NCBI RefSeq assembly: GCF_020829445.1
Contig: NZ_JAIVFV010000061.1
Location: 1 to 37,809, forward strand
Direction: 5' to 3'
DNA: 37,809 nucleotides
From: Nostoc sp. CHAB 5836
Lineage (GTDB): Bacteria; Cyanobacteriota; Cyanobacteriia; Cyanobacteriales; Nostocaceae
The notes below the pieces were generated by a model that saw nothing but the letters and a program-made list of their open reading frames with translations, was not told the DNA's origin and did not search any database. The translations under genes and the position numbers were made by a program. This document shows, one piece after another, positions 16,833 through 23,902 of the stretch; position 1 is the first letter of the stretch; each line of letters opens with the position of its first letter.

Positions 16833-17054
16833 AGAATTACCTATATTATGCTAACTAAATATTAATTTCAATACAAAAATAGGTAAAAAGAAAGCTGCTG
16901 TTGAGATAGATTGCTACATATTGGTAAATCTTCCTCACGATGGAAGTCTTAAAACAGCCTCTATGGATGGTGAGTAACAAATCTTAATCAAAATTATTGA
17001 CTACATAATGTAATATCAAACTGCCTTTAGTTAGGCAAAAATCCAGATAAAAAA

Positions 17055-18653
17055 ATGAATCAGTATTCCGTAACAAGCAGCAGTGTGGTGAAAGAAAAAG
17101 CCAGCGAGTTGGGCTTTCACCAAGTTGGAATTGCTGCTGTAGATAGGTTAGATGCCACAGAAGCACAAAGGTTGCAAGCATGGATTGAACTGGGTTATCA
17201 CGCCGATATGGAATGGATGGCTAACCGAAAACGTCAGGATATCAGCTTAGTGATGCCGGAAGTGCGATCGCTAGTGTGTGTGGCGCTAAATTATTACACA
17301 CCGCATCAACGTCCCAAAGGCGAAGAATATGCCAAAATTTCCCGTTATGGTTGGGGAAGGGATTATCACAAGGTGATGCATAAAAAACTCAAGCAGCTAG
17401 CTACATGGCTAGAATCACTTGATGCAAGCGTGCGAACTCGTTATTATGCAGACACTGGCCCGGTGCAAGATAAAGTGTTGGCTCAACTTGCCGGAATTGG
17501 TTGGATTGCCAAAAATGGTAATGTAATTACACGGGAATATGGTTCTTGGGTATTTTTGGGAGAAGTGTTGACCAATTTGGAATTAGAGAGCGATCGCCCG
17601 CATACAGAACACTGCGGTAGCTGTACTCGTTGTCTTCAGGCTTGCCCTACAGGTGCAATTACTCAGCCTTTTGTCGTGGATGCTAATCGCTGCATTGCTT
17701 ATCATACCATTGAAAATCGGGTAGAGGAATTGCCTAAGACAATTACACCTAATTTGCAAGGCTGGGTTGCTGGTTGCGATATTTGCCAAGATGTTTGTCC
17801 TTGGAATCAACAGTTTGCCCAAACAACTGATATTGCAGACTTTCAGCCTTATCCTGGGAATATCGCTCCCCACCTGGTAGAATTAGCCCAAATCTCAGAT
17901 CAGGAGTGGAATAAACGATTTCCAGCATCTGCCTTGCGGCGGATTAAGCCAGAAATGTTACGACGCAACGCCCTAGCTAATCTTGACGCATCCAGGCAAA
18001 TAATGACCCAAAAAGTAATTATTTTTGATTTTGATGGCACAATTGCTGATACAGTAGATGCCCTTGTAAGTATTGCTAATCGTCTAGCTGTAGACTTTGG
18101 GTATAGACAAATAAGTCCAGAGCAATTATCTTTCCTGAAAAACTTAACATCACGAGAAATCATTAAGTACTCAGGAGTTTCTCTATTTCAGATACCTTTT
18201 CTAGTTAAAAAAATTAAAGGGGAATTAAAAAACAAAATCCCAGAATTAAAGCCAATTTCGGGAATTAAAGAAGCATTAATAGAACTTCAAAGTAAAGGAT
18301 ATAAACTGGGTATTATCACTTCCAATTCTCAAGAAAATGTTACACAATTTCTGACAATTAATGATTTAAATCACTTATTTGATTTTATCTACTCAGGAAT
18401 TACAATTTTCGGCAAGACCACCATCATCAATAATGTATTGAGGCAAAAGCAACTCAAACCTGAAGAAGTTATTTATGTTGGAGATGAAACCAGAGATATA
18501 GAAGCATCAAAGAAAGCAAATATCCAAGTAATTGCAGTAACTTGGGGCTTTAATTCACCAGAAGTGCTAGCTAAACAAAATCCAGATTATTTAATTCAGC
18601 GGCCTAGCGAACTACTAGAAGTGATGAATAGTCGTTCATTATTTAATAGTTAA
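17055..18653 (+). CDS. queG: Epoxyqueuosine reductase QueG fused to a HAD-family phosphatase
   Basis: A single 532-codon frame. Residues 1-315 are QueG, the cobalamin- and iron-sulfur-dependent enzyme for the last step of queuosine synthesis in tRNA: catalytic-type Asp in YYADTGPVQDK (about 133), cluster motif CGSCTRCLQACP (Cys187-197), Cys213, and CDICQDVCPW (Cys241-248). From Met317 follows a complete HAD hydrolase: FDFDGTIADT, IITSNS, the Lys of FGKTT, and GDETRDIEA, like phosphoglycolate phosphatases. The two are normally separate genes; here no stop intervenes (CAA ATA ATG at the joint). The HAD part is more AT-rich. A sequencing error removing a stop is the main alternative; the ATG at 18003 could also start a separate HAD protein. 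Confidence 0.85.
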   Translation: MNQYSVTSSSVVKEKASELGFHQVGIAAVDRLDATEAQRLQAWIELGYHADMEWMANRKRQDISLVMPEVRSLVCVALNYYTPHQRPKGEEYAKISRYGWGRDYHKVMHKKLKQLATWLESLDASVRTRYYADTGPVQDKVLAQLAGIGWIAKNGNVITREYGSWVFLGEVLTNLELESDRPHTEHCGSCTRCLQACPTGAITQPFVVDANRCIAYHTIENRVEELPKTITPNLQGWVAGCDICQDVCPWNQQFAQTTDIADFQPYPGNIAPHLVELAQISDQEWNKRFPASALRRIKPEMLRRNALANLDASRQIMTQKVIIFDFDGTIADTVDALVSIANRLAVDFGYRQISPEQLSFLKNLTSREIIKYSGVSLFQIPFLVKKIKGELKNKIPELKPISGIKEALIELQSKGYKLGIITSNSQENVTQFLTINDLNHLFDFIYSGITIFGKTTIINNVLRQKQLKPEEVIYVGDETRDIEASKKANIQVIAVTWGFNSPEVLAKQNPDYLIQRPSELLEVMNSRSLFNS

Positions 18654-18659
18654 TAGTTA

Positions 18660-18762
18660 TACTAAAAACGGGTTAGAGCTTTACTTTTAAAATCGCTAAG
18701 AAGTCGTTAGACAAGGGTCGAGAGGCTTTGAAACCCCCATTTACCCCAGGGGTTGGGGGGGG
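18660..18762. other. Intergenic sequence before the nested repeat
   Basis: No gene is seen. The G- and C-run modules at 18732-18762 (CCCCCATTTACCCCAGGGG and a run of G) are the type of sequence that flanks dispersed repeats here and probably belong to the insertion target of the element that follows. Confidence 0.4.
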
Positions 18763-19025
18763 CTAGGGCGTGTTTTCAAACCTTTCTTTAAGCATCTCAG
18801 TCTTTGGAGATCCCCCCAACCCTCCGATAGATTGGGGGGTTTTTAGAGTTTTTTTCCCCCCTTAAAAAGGGGGGTTAGGGGGCAATACAGTTCAGTTAAG
18901 CATTTCCTCCTTCTCTCTTCTCTCTGTGTTCTCTGCGCCCCTGTGGTTCGTAAAAAAAGAGTTTCAGCCCTTTTGTGAACCGTATTGGGTTAGAGGGGAT
19001 CTTCGAGTTTGAAAATACGCCCTAG
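18763..19025. repeat. Inverted-repeat element with a CAATAC-family element nested inside
   Basis: The outer ends are CTAGGGCGTGTTTTCAAAC (18763-18781) and GTTTGAAAATACGCCCTAG (19007-19025), matching in inverted orientation with one mismatch. Inside, 18882-18988 is a 107-bp element with ends GCAATACAGTT and AACCGTATTGG; its reverse complement is nearly identical to 23094-23207. The surrounding GGGGTTAGGGG modules are also repetitive. Confidence 0.8.
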
Positions 19026-19063
19026 GGGGGTTAGGTTTGGGAGGCTTAGATGTTACTAAAAAT

Positions 19064-19086
19064 ACTTTTCAAACATCCTCTTAGAG
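19064..19086. repeat. Dispersed 22-bp terminal repeat, copy 1
   Basis: The core TTTTCAAACATCCTCTTAGA pairs in inverted orientation with 19917-19938 (one mismatch) and matches 22931-22952 in direct orientation. It looks like the end of a transposable element. The first two copies bracket the crystallin gene. Confidence 0.7.
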
Positions 19087-19220
19087 AATTGGTATTAGAG
19101 TTTTTTACATTTTGTAAATAGTCAGGTTGATTTGTGCTTACCTACTAAGATCGAAACATAACTCATAGAGTTATACAACGCCAAAAAAAAGAAGTATTCA
19201 CACTTAATTAGGAGAAAAAA

Positions 19221-19586
19221 ATGAAAGAGAACCTCTTTGAAGCAATTCCTGCTATCAAGGAACTTGATGATGAAGATGCTGCTACCTATAGTGGTGGTGT
19301 AGCCTTTACTGGGAGCAACGACCCAGATGTAATTTTGTATAGAGATGGAGGATTCGCCGGCGGTAATCCTCTGGCTGTTAATGCATCACTAAATGATGGT
19401 ATTAGGTACGTTGGTGATAATTTCAACGATATAACCTCATCTATTGTCATTATTCGGGGTGTATGGCGGTTCTATACAGACGCCAACTTTGGGGCATTTC
19501 AGAACACTCTTGGGCCAGGACTATACTCTAATCTCCCAGGGGGTATTTCAAACGACAGTATAAGTTCCCTCCGTCGTGTTGGATAG
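19221..19586 (+). CDS. Beta/gamma-crystallin domain protein with a double-glycine leader
   Basis: A 121-residue protein. Residues 1-26 read as a C39-type export leader: MKENLFEAIPAIKELDDEDA then ATYSGG, with Leu at -12, an acidic residue at -8 and GG at -2/-1. The mature 95 residues form one beta/gamma-crystallin domain of two Greek-key motifs (ILYRDGGFAGG and WRFYTDANFGAF), each with a calcium-site sequence of the N/D-N/D-x-x-S/T-S type: NDITSS (69-74) and NDSISS (111-116). I infer a small secreted calcium-binding protein matured by a bacteriocin-type ABC exporter. No peptidase or transporter is adjacent. AGGAG at 19211-19215 fixes the start. No TM segment or Cys is present. Confidence 0.8.
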   Translation: MKENLFEAIPAIKELDDEDAATYSGGVAFTGSNDPDVILYRDGGFAGGNPLAVNASLNDGIRYVGDNFNDITSSIVIIRGVWRFYTDANFGAFQNTLGPGLYSNLPGGISNDSISSLRRVG

Positions 19587-19626
19587 GTTTAGCTACCCTG
19601 CCGCCGTTATCGGGATTTTTGCCCAA
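19587..19626. other. Short spacer after the crystallin gene
   Basis: Contains no gene or clear terminator. It leads directly into the tandem D-type elements. Confidence 0.3.
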
Positions 19627-19718
19627 TAGACATCTCCCAAAAGGAATGTAGAGACGTAGCAGTGCTACGTCTCTACAAGGGTTCTTGGTAACGCATATTT
19701 AATTTCACCAGATGTCTA
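19627..19718. repeat. Inverted-repeat element, family D copy 2
   Basis: A 92-bp element with ends TAGACATCTC / AGATGTCTA and a long perfect hairpin GTAGAGACGTAGC / GCTACGTCTCTAC at 19649-19677. The right half is identical to 1465-1559 over AACGCATATTTAATTTCACC. Confidence 0.85.
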
Positions 19719-19719
19719 A

Positions 19720-19920
19720 TAGACATCTCGGAAAAAGAATCTCAAACCTTTATTCTGTCTAAGTAGGTCGGCGCAATTAAAGCTAACTGGCTAAGGCTGT
19801 CATTAGTCATTTGTCCTTCGTCATTTACAAGGGTTTTAAGCCTATTTACGTTTCGTAACATATTTATGTTTTTTCGAGCCAACTTAACTTAGGTGAAAAC
19901 CTAATTTTCGGAGATGTCTA
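19720..19920. repeat. TAGACATCTC-ended element with a family C element nested inside
   Basis: The outer ends are TAGACATCTCGGAAAA and TTTTCGGAGATGTCTA. The inner element at 19760-19891 (TAAGTAGGTCGGCGC to GCCAACTTAACTTA) is a family C copy similar to 16193-16316. The outer element lies next to the D copy at 19627-19718, sharing the same type of end. Confidence 0.75.
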
Positions 19921-19938
19921 AGAGGGTGTTTGAAAAGT
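19917..19938. repeat. Dispersed 22-bp terminal repeat, copy 2 (inverted)
   Basis: TCTAAGAGGGTGTTTGAAAA followed by GT, the inverse of the copies at 19064 and 22931. It could be one end of a segment running to 22952 (which would carry the disordered protein, HCP and ABC genes) or the right border of a segment that starts at 19064. Confidence 0.65.
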
Positions 19939-20285
19939 CAGACAGATGGTAAAAAAGCTCTGTATGACTTGCTTGAGCCGGATGCTTTGTAAGTTTTCCT
20001 AATACGTGATATACATCATAGCCCCCTCCTTGTTTGCGGGGAGGGGGTTGGGGGTCTTTCAAGGGTAGGTTTTTTGGAATCTCGAAAATAGTTGAGAAAA
20101 TTCTCAACTATTTACTGGAGTTTAGTCGTTTCAGAATTTTTAAATCGCGTGAAATAGTCAAAAAATGACCAAATACAAAATACCTACCTTTGTAAGGGGT
20201 TGGGGGTGGGGTTGCTATTCCTCATTCAACTGAGAACCGCTATAGTTAAACTTTTAACTTTTAACTATTAAATGTTAGGAAAAAA
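19939..20285. other. Gene-free stretch
   Basis: Contains G- and C-run modules (a CCCCCTCC / GGAGGGGG fold-back at about 20022-20048, and GGGGTTGGGGGTGGGG near 20197-20212) and no coding sequence I can support. Confidence 0.4.
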
Positions 20286-20660
20286 TTACTTTTTCGCTTC
20301 ACCCTTTTCCAAAGCTTGTTGTACTAAATCATCACTGACATTAGTTACACCTTCAGTCCTAGAATTCCCAACTTCCTTTGCTAACTCTAGATAATCGTCA
20401 GGATTACCAGTTGACTGCGCTTGAACTTTTGTCTCTTCTGGCTTCGAGATTTGATATTTAGGTGCAGTGGCTGCTTCGGCTGCTGCTGCACCTTCACCTG
20501 TGCGATCAACTTCACTCACGCTGAATTTTTGTGCAGCTGCATAATCAGCATCAAAATCCACCTTTGGCGCTTTTTCTTCACCACTAGCTATGCTTTCGGC
20601 AGCTAATTGGGCATCATGGGTGGGAGCTTCATTTAAATTGGGCTTTACTTCATCTGGCAT
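20286..20660 (-). CDS. Small acidic, probably disordered hypothetical protein
   Basis: A 124-residue protein rich in Ala, Glu, Asp, Lys, Ser and Thr, with no Cys or Trp and no hydrophobic core; it is predicted to be largely disordered. It begins MPDEVKPNLNEAPTHDAQLA and ends with a possible helix VSDDLVQQALEKGEAKK. There is no signal peptide. It is transcribed divergently from the helical carotenoid protein gene across a 218-bp shared region, so co-regulation is possible. I do not recognise a family. Codon pattern and clear ends make it a likely real gene. Confidence 0.65.
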   Translation of the reverse strand: MPDEVKPNLNEAPTHDAQLAAESIASGEEKAPKVDFDADYAAAQKFSVSEVDRTGEGAAAAEAATAPKYQISKPEETKVQAQSTGNPDDYLELAKEVGNSRTEGVTNVSDDLVQQALEKGEAKK

Positions 20661-20878
20661 AATTAAAAACCTTAAGGTAAATTTTTATTGCTAAGGCGAT
20701 TTTAGCAAGTTAATGCACTGCTTCGTTGCTTCCTTAGGAGAGACTTTTACCTCTATTAAAAGGTAGATTAAAGCTAGACTTTCCAATTAATTTAACTCTT
20801 TCTATCGATAGTAGAATTTGATTCTCAAACTCTGGTAACACTTAGTTTGGCCTGTTAAATTTCCTTGGAAACAAAATT

Positions 20879-21409
20879 ATGACTGCAAGTTACGATAAAA
20901 CTATTTCTCAAGCCCAGAGCAATGAAACTCAAAAATTGGTGGATGCATTTAACGCCTTAGATACTGATGCTAAATTAGCCTGGTTCTATTTCGTTTATGA
21001 AAAAATGGGTGATTCCATCACGCCAGCTGCTCCGGCTGCGGCTGAACCAGAATTAGCGCCAATTTTGCTAGGAGATTATTTTGAATTATCGGATGAGCAG
21101 CAACTAGATATTATGCGGGATATAGTTAACCGCAAAGATACAGAATATTCTCGTGCCTATGGGGCGATAAAAGAAAACAACCAGTTGTTAGTTTGGTATG
21201 CTTGGGCAGTAGCTATGGGTGATACGGTGGTTGACTTACCAGCTAGCTACCGGCCAAGTAAGGCAATTAATGATCTGGTTTCCCAAATTGAAGGACTAGA
21301 TTTTGAAGAGCAAATTTCGGTGTTTCGGACAATAGCTGGTGAAATGGGTTACACCGACGTCAAGCCGATCGCAACGCAAGCAGAAACTGGGAAAACGTCG
21401 AGTTTGTAA
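20879..21409 (+). CDS. Helical carotenoid protein (OCP N-terminal domain homologue)
   Basis: A 176-residue all-helical protein matching the carotenoid-binding N-terminal domain of the orange carotenoid protein: AKLAWFYFVYEKMGDSITPA, LAPILLGDYFELSDEQQLDI, IMRDIVNRKDTEYSRAYGAI, LVWYAWAVAMGDTVVDLPAS, and EGLDFEEQISVFRTIAGEMG. The NTF2-like C-terminal half of OCP is absent, so this is a stand-alone HCP. Known HCPs bind a ketocarotenoid and quench singlet oxygen; some quench phycobilisomes. Carotenoid could come from the CTDH-like protein at 16407. The Ala/Pro-rich loop SITPAAPAAAEPELAP is typical of the family. Transcription likely stops at the hairpin at 21447. Confidence 0.88.
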   Translation: MTASYDKTISQAQSNETQKLVDAFNALDTDAKLAWFYFVYEKMGDSITPAAPAAAEPELAPILLGDYFELSDEQQLDIMRDIVNRKDTEYSRAYGAIKENNQLLVWYAWAVAMGDTVVDLPASYRPSKAINDLVSQIEGLDFEEQISVFRTIAGEMGYTDVKPIATQAETGKTSSL

Positions 21410-21446
21410 TTAGACTAAATCCATATCCATAACGGTGATCAACAAA

Positions 21447-21475
21447 ATCCCCGATTTGTTAAACAAGTCGGGGAT
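21447..21475. terminator. Strong hairpin terminator between convergent genes
   Basis: Arms ATCCCCGATTTGTT and AACAAGTCGGGGAT pair over up to 14 positions with one G-T. On the plus strand it is followed by CTGTGGCTTTT and on the minus strand by T-rich sequence, so it may serve both the HCP gene and the convergent ABC gene. Confidence 0.75.
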
Positions 21476-21515
21476 CTGTGGCTTTTAATTCTTACAAATC
21501 AAATAGGCTTGCTGT

Positions 21516-22280
21516 TTATGACACAGCAACCTGACTCAGGTCAGATGGTGTGAGATTGGAGTGTACTACTTTACCATCACGGAACCAAACAATGCGCTGG
21601 GTTTGACGAGCAACTTCTGGTTCATGAGTTACCATGACAACGGTGATTCCACTAGCATTTAGTTCGCCAAAAATATCTAAGACTTCTTCAGTTGTGCGCG
21701 AATCGAGTGCGCCTGTGGGTTCATCGGCTAGGAGTACTACGGGACGATTGACGATCGCCCGAGCGATCGCTACTCTTTGTTGTTGTCCACCAGATAGTTG
21801 AGTTGGTTTGTTCTTGAGACGATTTGCTAAACCGACTCGTATCAGTGCTTCTATGGCGCGATCGCTTCTTTCTTTTGAATTGATGCTACCATAAACCATT
21901 GGCAGCATCACATTTTCTAATGCTGTGAGTTGGGGTAATAAATGGAATTGTTGGAAGACAAACCCCAGCTTTTTATTACGGATGTGTGCTAATGAGCGAT
22001 CGTCCATCTGCGCCACATCGAGATTATCTAAATAATAGTGCCCAATACTAGGACGATCTAGACAGCCGATAATATTCATCGCTGTGGATTTACCTGAACC
22101 AGAGGGCCCCATGATTGAACAATATTCGCCCTCGTTGATAGTCAAATTCACATCGTTCAGCGCTCGAACTTCGGTTTCACCACTGCCATATATTTTATAT
22201 ATATTCTCCAAACGAATAATTGTTGATTTGGGGACAGGATTGGGAACTAGTGAATCGGTAATTGAAATAGTCTTTGCCAT
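21516..22280 (-). CDS. ABC transporter ATP-binding protein, MacB/DevA type
   Basis: A 254-residue ATPase. Walker [10 protein letters not shown] is at 58-66, the Q-loop [10 protein letters not shown], the signature LSGGQQQR, Walker [14 protein letters not shown] and the switch His in MVTHEPEVA. The [20 protein letters not shown] and IVWFRDGKV segments are those of MacB/LolD/DevA ATPases that drive efflux or lipid export with a permease and a membrane-fusion protein. No permease is in the window, so it is an orphan. DevA-like function in heterocyst envelope export is possible but not shown. Its upstream region begins with a truncated toxin gene only seven bases before the ATG. Confidence 0.85.
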   Translation of the reverse strand: MAKTISITDSLVPNPVPKSTIIRLENIYKIYGSGETEVRALNDVNLTINEGEYCSIMGPSGSGKSTAMNIIGCLDRPSIGHYYLDNLDVAQMDDRSLAHIRNKKLGFVFQQFHLLPQLTALENVMLPMVYGSINSKERSDRAIEALIRVGLANRLKNKPTQLSGGQQQRVAIARAIVNRPVVLLADEPTGALDSRTTEEVLDIFGELNASGITVVMVTHEPEVARQTQRIVWFRDGKVVHSNLTPSDLSQVAVS

Positions 22281-22287
22281 AAGGATT

Positions 22288-22398
22288 TTAGTTGATACTT
22301 AACCATTCAATCTTATTAATAATCCGTAGTCGCACCACTTGAGCCAGATTATCTAAATCAGTTATAGACTCTGGTTGAAAACTCACAGAATAACTCAT
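22288..22398 (-). pseudogene. Truncated RelE/ParE-like toxin gene
   Basis: The ATG at 22398 overlaps the TAA of the preceding antitoxin remnant (TAAATG), as in an intact toxin-antitoxin pair. The product reads MSYSVSFQPESITDLDNLAQ and stops after 36 residues (RIINKIEWLSIN then TAA). RelE-type toxins are about 85-95 residues, and this corresponds only to the first third; the catalytic C-terminal strands are missing. The break falls directly before the start of the ABC gene. Confidence 0.65.
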
Positions 22399-22614
22399 TT
22401 AATGCTCTGTCTCATACCTTTTATAGACCTCCAATGCAGAAATAGTAGGTCTTCCTTCTAGCCGTTTTTGCCGTATTTCTAATAAATTTTGCTTGAACGA
22501 CTCTTTAACTTTGTTTCCCTGGTCAGGATCAGCGAAGTATTCATCTAGAATTTCATCTACTGTATTACGGATCTAGTTTTGTAACCGTTCTGTCGTCATG
22601 TCTTTTATTTGCAT
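22399..22614 (-). pseudogene. Antitoxin gene with an internal stop
   Basis: The ATG at 22614 opens a 72-codon frame interrupted by TAG at codon 14 (LQN stop IRN). Beyond it the frame reads 57 protein-like residues including TVDEILDEYFADPDQGN and VKESFKQNLLEIRQKRL, helical and acidic/basic as in small antitoxins. It couples directly to the truncated toxin. Both genes of the pair are therefore disabled. Confidence 0.6.
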
Positions 22615-22685
22615 AGTTTCTCCGAGCAATTAAATATACAGATAATTATACCAATTTTCACATTCCCCTAAATCCCCCTTAAAAA

Positions 22686-22849
22686 GCAATACACTTGGGT
22701 TAAGGCTAAAACTCTCAGTAAAAGTCAGTTTTTTTAACGAACCGCCATCGCGAGTGCGTCTCCCCCTGGGAGAAGGACGCCAACGCGAGTGCGTCTCGTA
22801 AGAGTTGGACGCAAAGAGAAGAAAGAAATCCTTAACTGAACTGTATTGC
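22686..22849. repeat. CAATAC-family element with GAGTGCGTCTC modules
   Basis: A 164-bp element with ends GCAATACACTTGGGTTAAG and CTTAACTGAACTGTATTGC (16 of 19 positions inverted). The interior shares the ACGCGAGTGCGTCTC / CCCCCTGGGAGAAGGACGC module with 7240-7379. The flanks CTTAAAAA and TTTAAAAAG on either side look like a split or duplicated CCCCTTAAAAAGGGG target. Confidence 0.8.
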
Positions 22850-22930
22850 TTTAAAAAGGGGGACTTTAATTCTTCCCCCAATTTATCGGGGGGTTAGGGG
22901 GGATCAACAAGTGTAAAGATACAGCTAACT

Positions 22931-22952
22931 ACTTTTCAAACATCCTCTAAGA
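22931..22952. repeat. Dispersed 22-bp terminal repeat, copy 3
   Basis: ACTTTTCAAACATCCTCTAA followed by GA, in direct orientation to 19064 and inverted to 19917. Confidence 0.7.
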
Positions 22953-22991
22953 CAATAAATGAAGTTTCACAAATATTGCGATCGCAAATGT

Positions 22992-23277
22992 TAAGTAAGT
23001 CGGTGAGAATAAATCAACCTAGGTTAAGTAATGTAAAAAATCTTGATATTATTTTGTAGTGAGGGCTGAAGCCCTCAAATCAGGACTAAAGTCCAATACG
23101 GTTTACAAAAGGGCTGAAACTCTTTTTTTTACGAACCACAGAGGCGCAGAGAACACAGAGAGAAGAGAGAAGAGAGAAGGAGGAAATGCTTAACCCAAGT
23201 GTATTGGACTTTAGTCCTCTCTACGAGACGCACTCACGTTCACTACAAATCTTTAATTATTTACGCCGCTCTACTTA
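22992..23277. repeat. Three inverted-repeat elements nested in one another
   Basis: Outermost is a family C element (TAAGTAAGTCGGTG at 22992 to ACGCCGCTCTACTTA ending 23277). It is split at 23053-23249 by a family B element (TTTGTAGTGA / TCACTACAAA, with GAGGGCTGAAGCCCTC and GGACTAAAGTCC palindromes). That is split at 23094-23207 by a CAATAC element (CCAATACGG to GTGTATTGG) whose reverse complement nearly equals 18882-18988. Confidence 0.8.
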
Positions 23278-23348
23278 TCTACTCCGGTTTAACTAATTCG
23301 TAATTTGTAATTAAGCTTGCCCATTAAGTTCGCAAGCTTAATTACAAA

Positions 23349-23738
23349 TTACTTGAACTTCGTTCTAATTGTCTCTATTCGTTGACGATTAACACCTAAA
23401 TCGCTCTGACCTAAGCGGGAAGCTGAACGCACTTGGATAACATTAGCATTCCGGTCTAAATAGAATTCTACATCATCGACAAATCGCAGTAAAGCACTTT
23501 TAAATTCTACATATAAATAATCTTGACTTTCGGTAATGATTTTGGTTCTTGGTAAAGACTGAATAATCTTTTTAAGATTAGTAATCGCTTCTTCTGGAGT
23601 AGATGTGAAACTTAGTGGTGCAATTTTGTGAGTTGCATCCGCACTCTGACTAGAAACGCAGTTAGGGGAATTAGGGCAGGGCGCTAATTTACCATTACTA
23701 ATACCTAAATTATTTGGTCGGTTGCCAGCAAAAACCAT
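23349..23738 (-). CDS. DUF1499 family protein
   Basis: Likely start is the ATG at 23738 (MVFAGNRPNNLGISNGKLAP), giving 129 residues; an upstream ATG at 23780 adds 14 residues that look non-conserved. The CPNSPNCVSSQ motif near the N-terminus, the FTSTPEEAITNLKKIIQSLP helix, YVEFKSALLRFVDDVEFYLD and the ending SASRLGQSDLGVNRQRIETI define DUF1499, a widespread family of unknown role found in bacteria and plastids. There is no export signal. It is divergent from the aminotransferase gene. Confidence 0.85.
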   Translation of the reverse strand: MVFAGNRPNNLGISNGKLAPCPNSPNCVSSQSADATHKIAPLSFTSTPEEAITNLKKIIQSLPRTKIITESQDYLYVEFKSALLRFVDDVEFYLDRNANVIQVRSASRLGQSDLGVNRQRIETIRTKFK

Positions 23739-23902
23739 AATTATGTCTCTGGGTAAGTGAATAAGTACAGTGTCACACATTTGTTTTAATCAGTGTAATA
23801 CTTTGCGGCAATCGCATCTTCTGGCAAAGGAAAGATTCACTAAAACATTGGTGATGCGTTCGCTCTATGATGCGGTAAGTATCGTCTAGGCGAAGACAGA
23901 TT

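Noticed and set aside
18003..18653. HAD phosphatase as a separate gene starting at ATG 18003
   Set aside because: Not excluded, but there is no stop before it and no clear ribosome binding site, so a fusion protein is the simpler reading of this sequence.
19901..20107. 68-codon reverse ORF
   Set aside because: It is built from repeat ends (19917-19938) and G/C-run modules and has no protein-like features.
22630..22881. 83-codon reverse ORF
   Set aside because: It spans the CAATAC element at 22686-22849; its residues are encoded by the repeat module.
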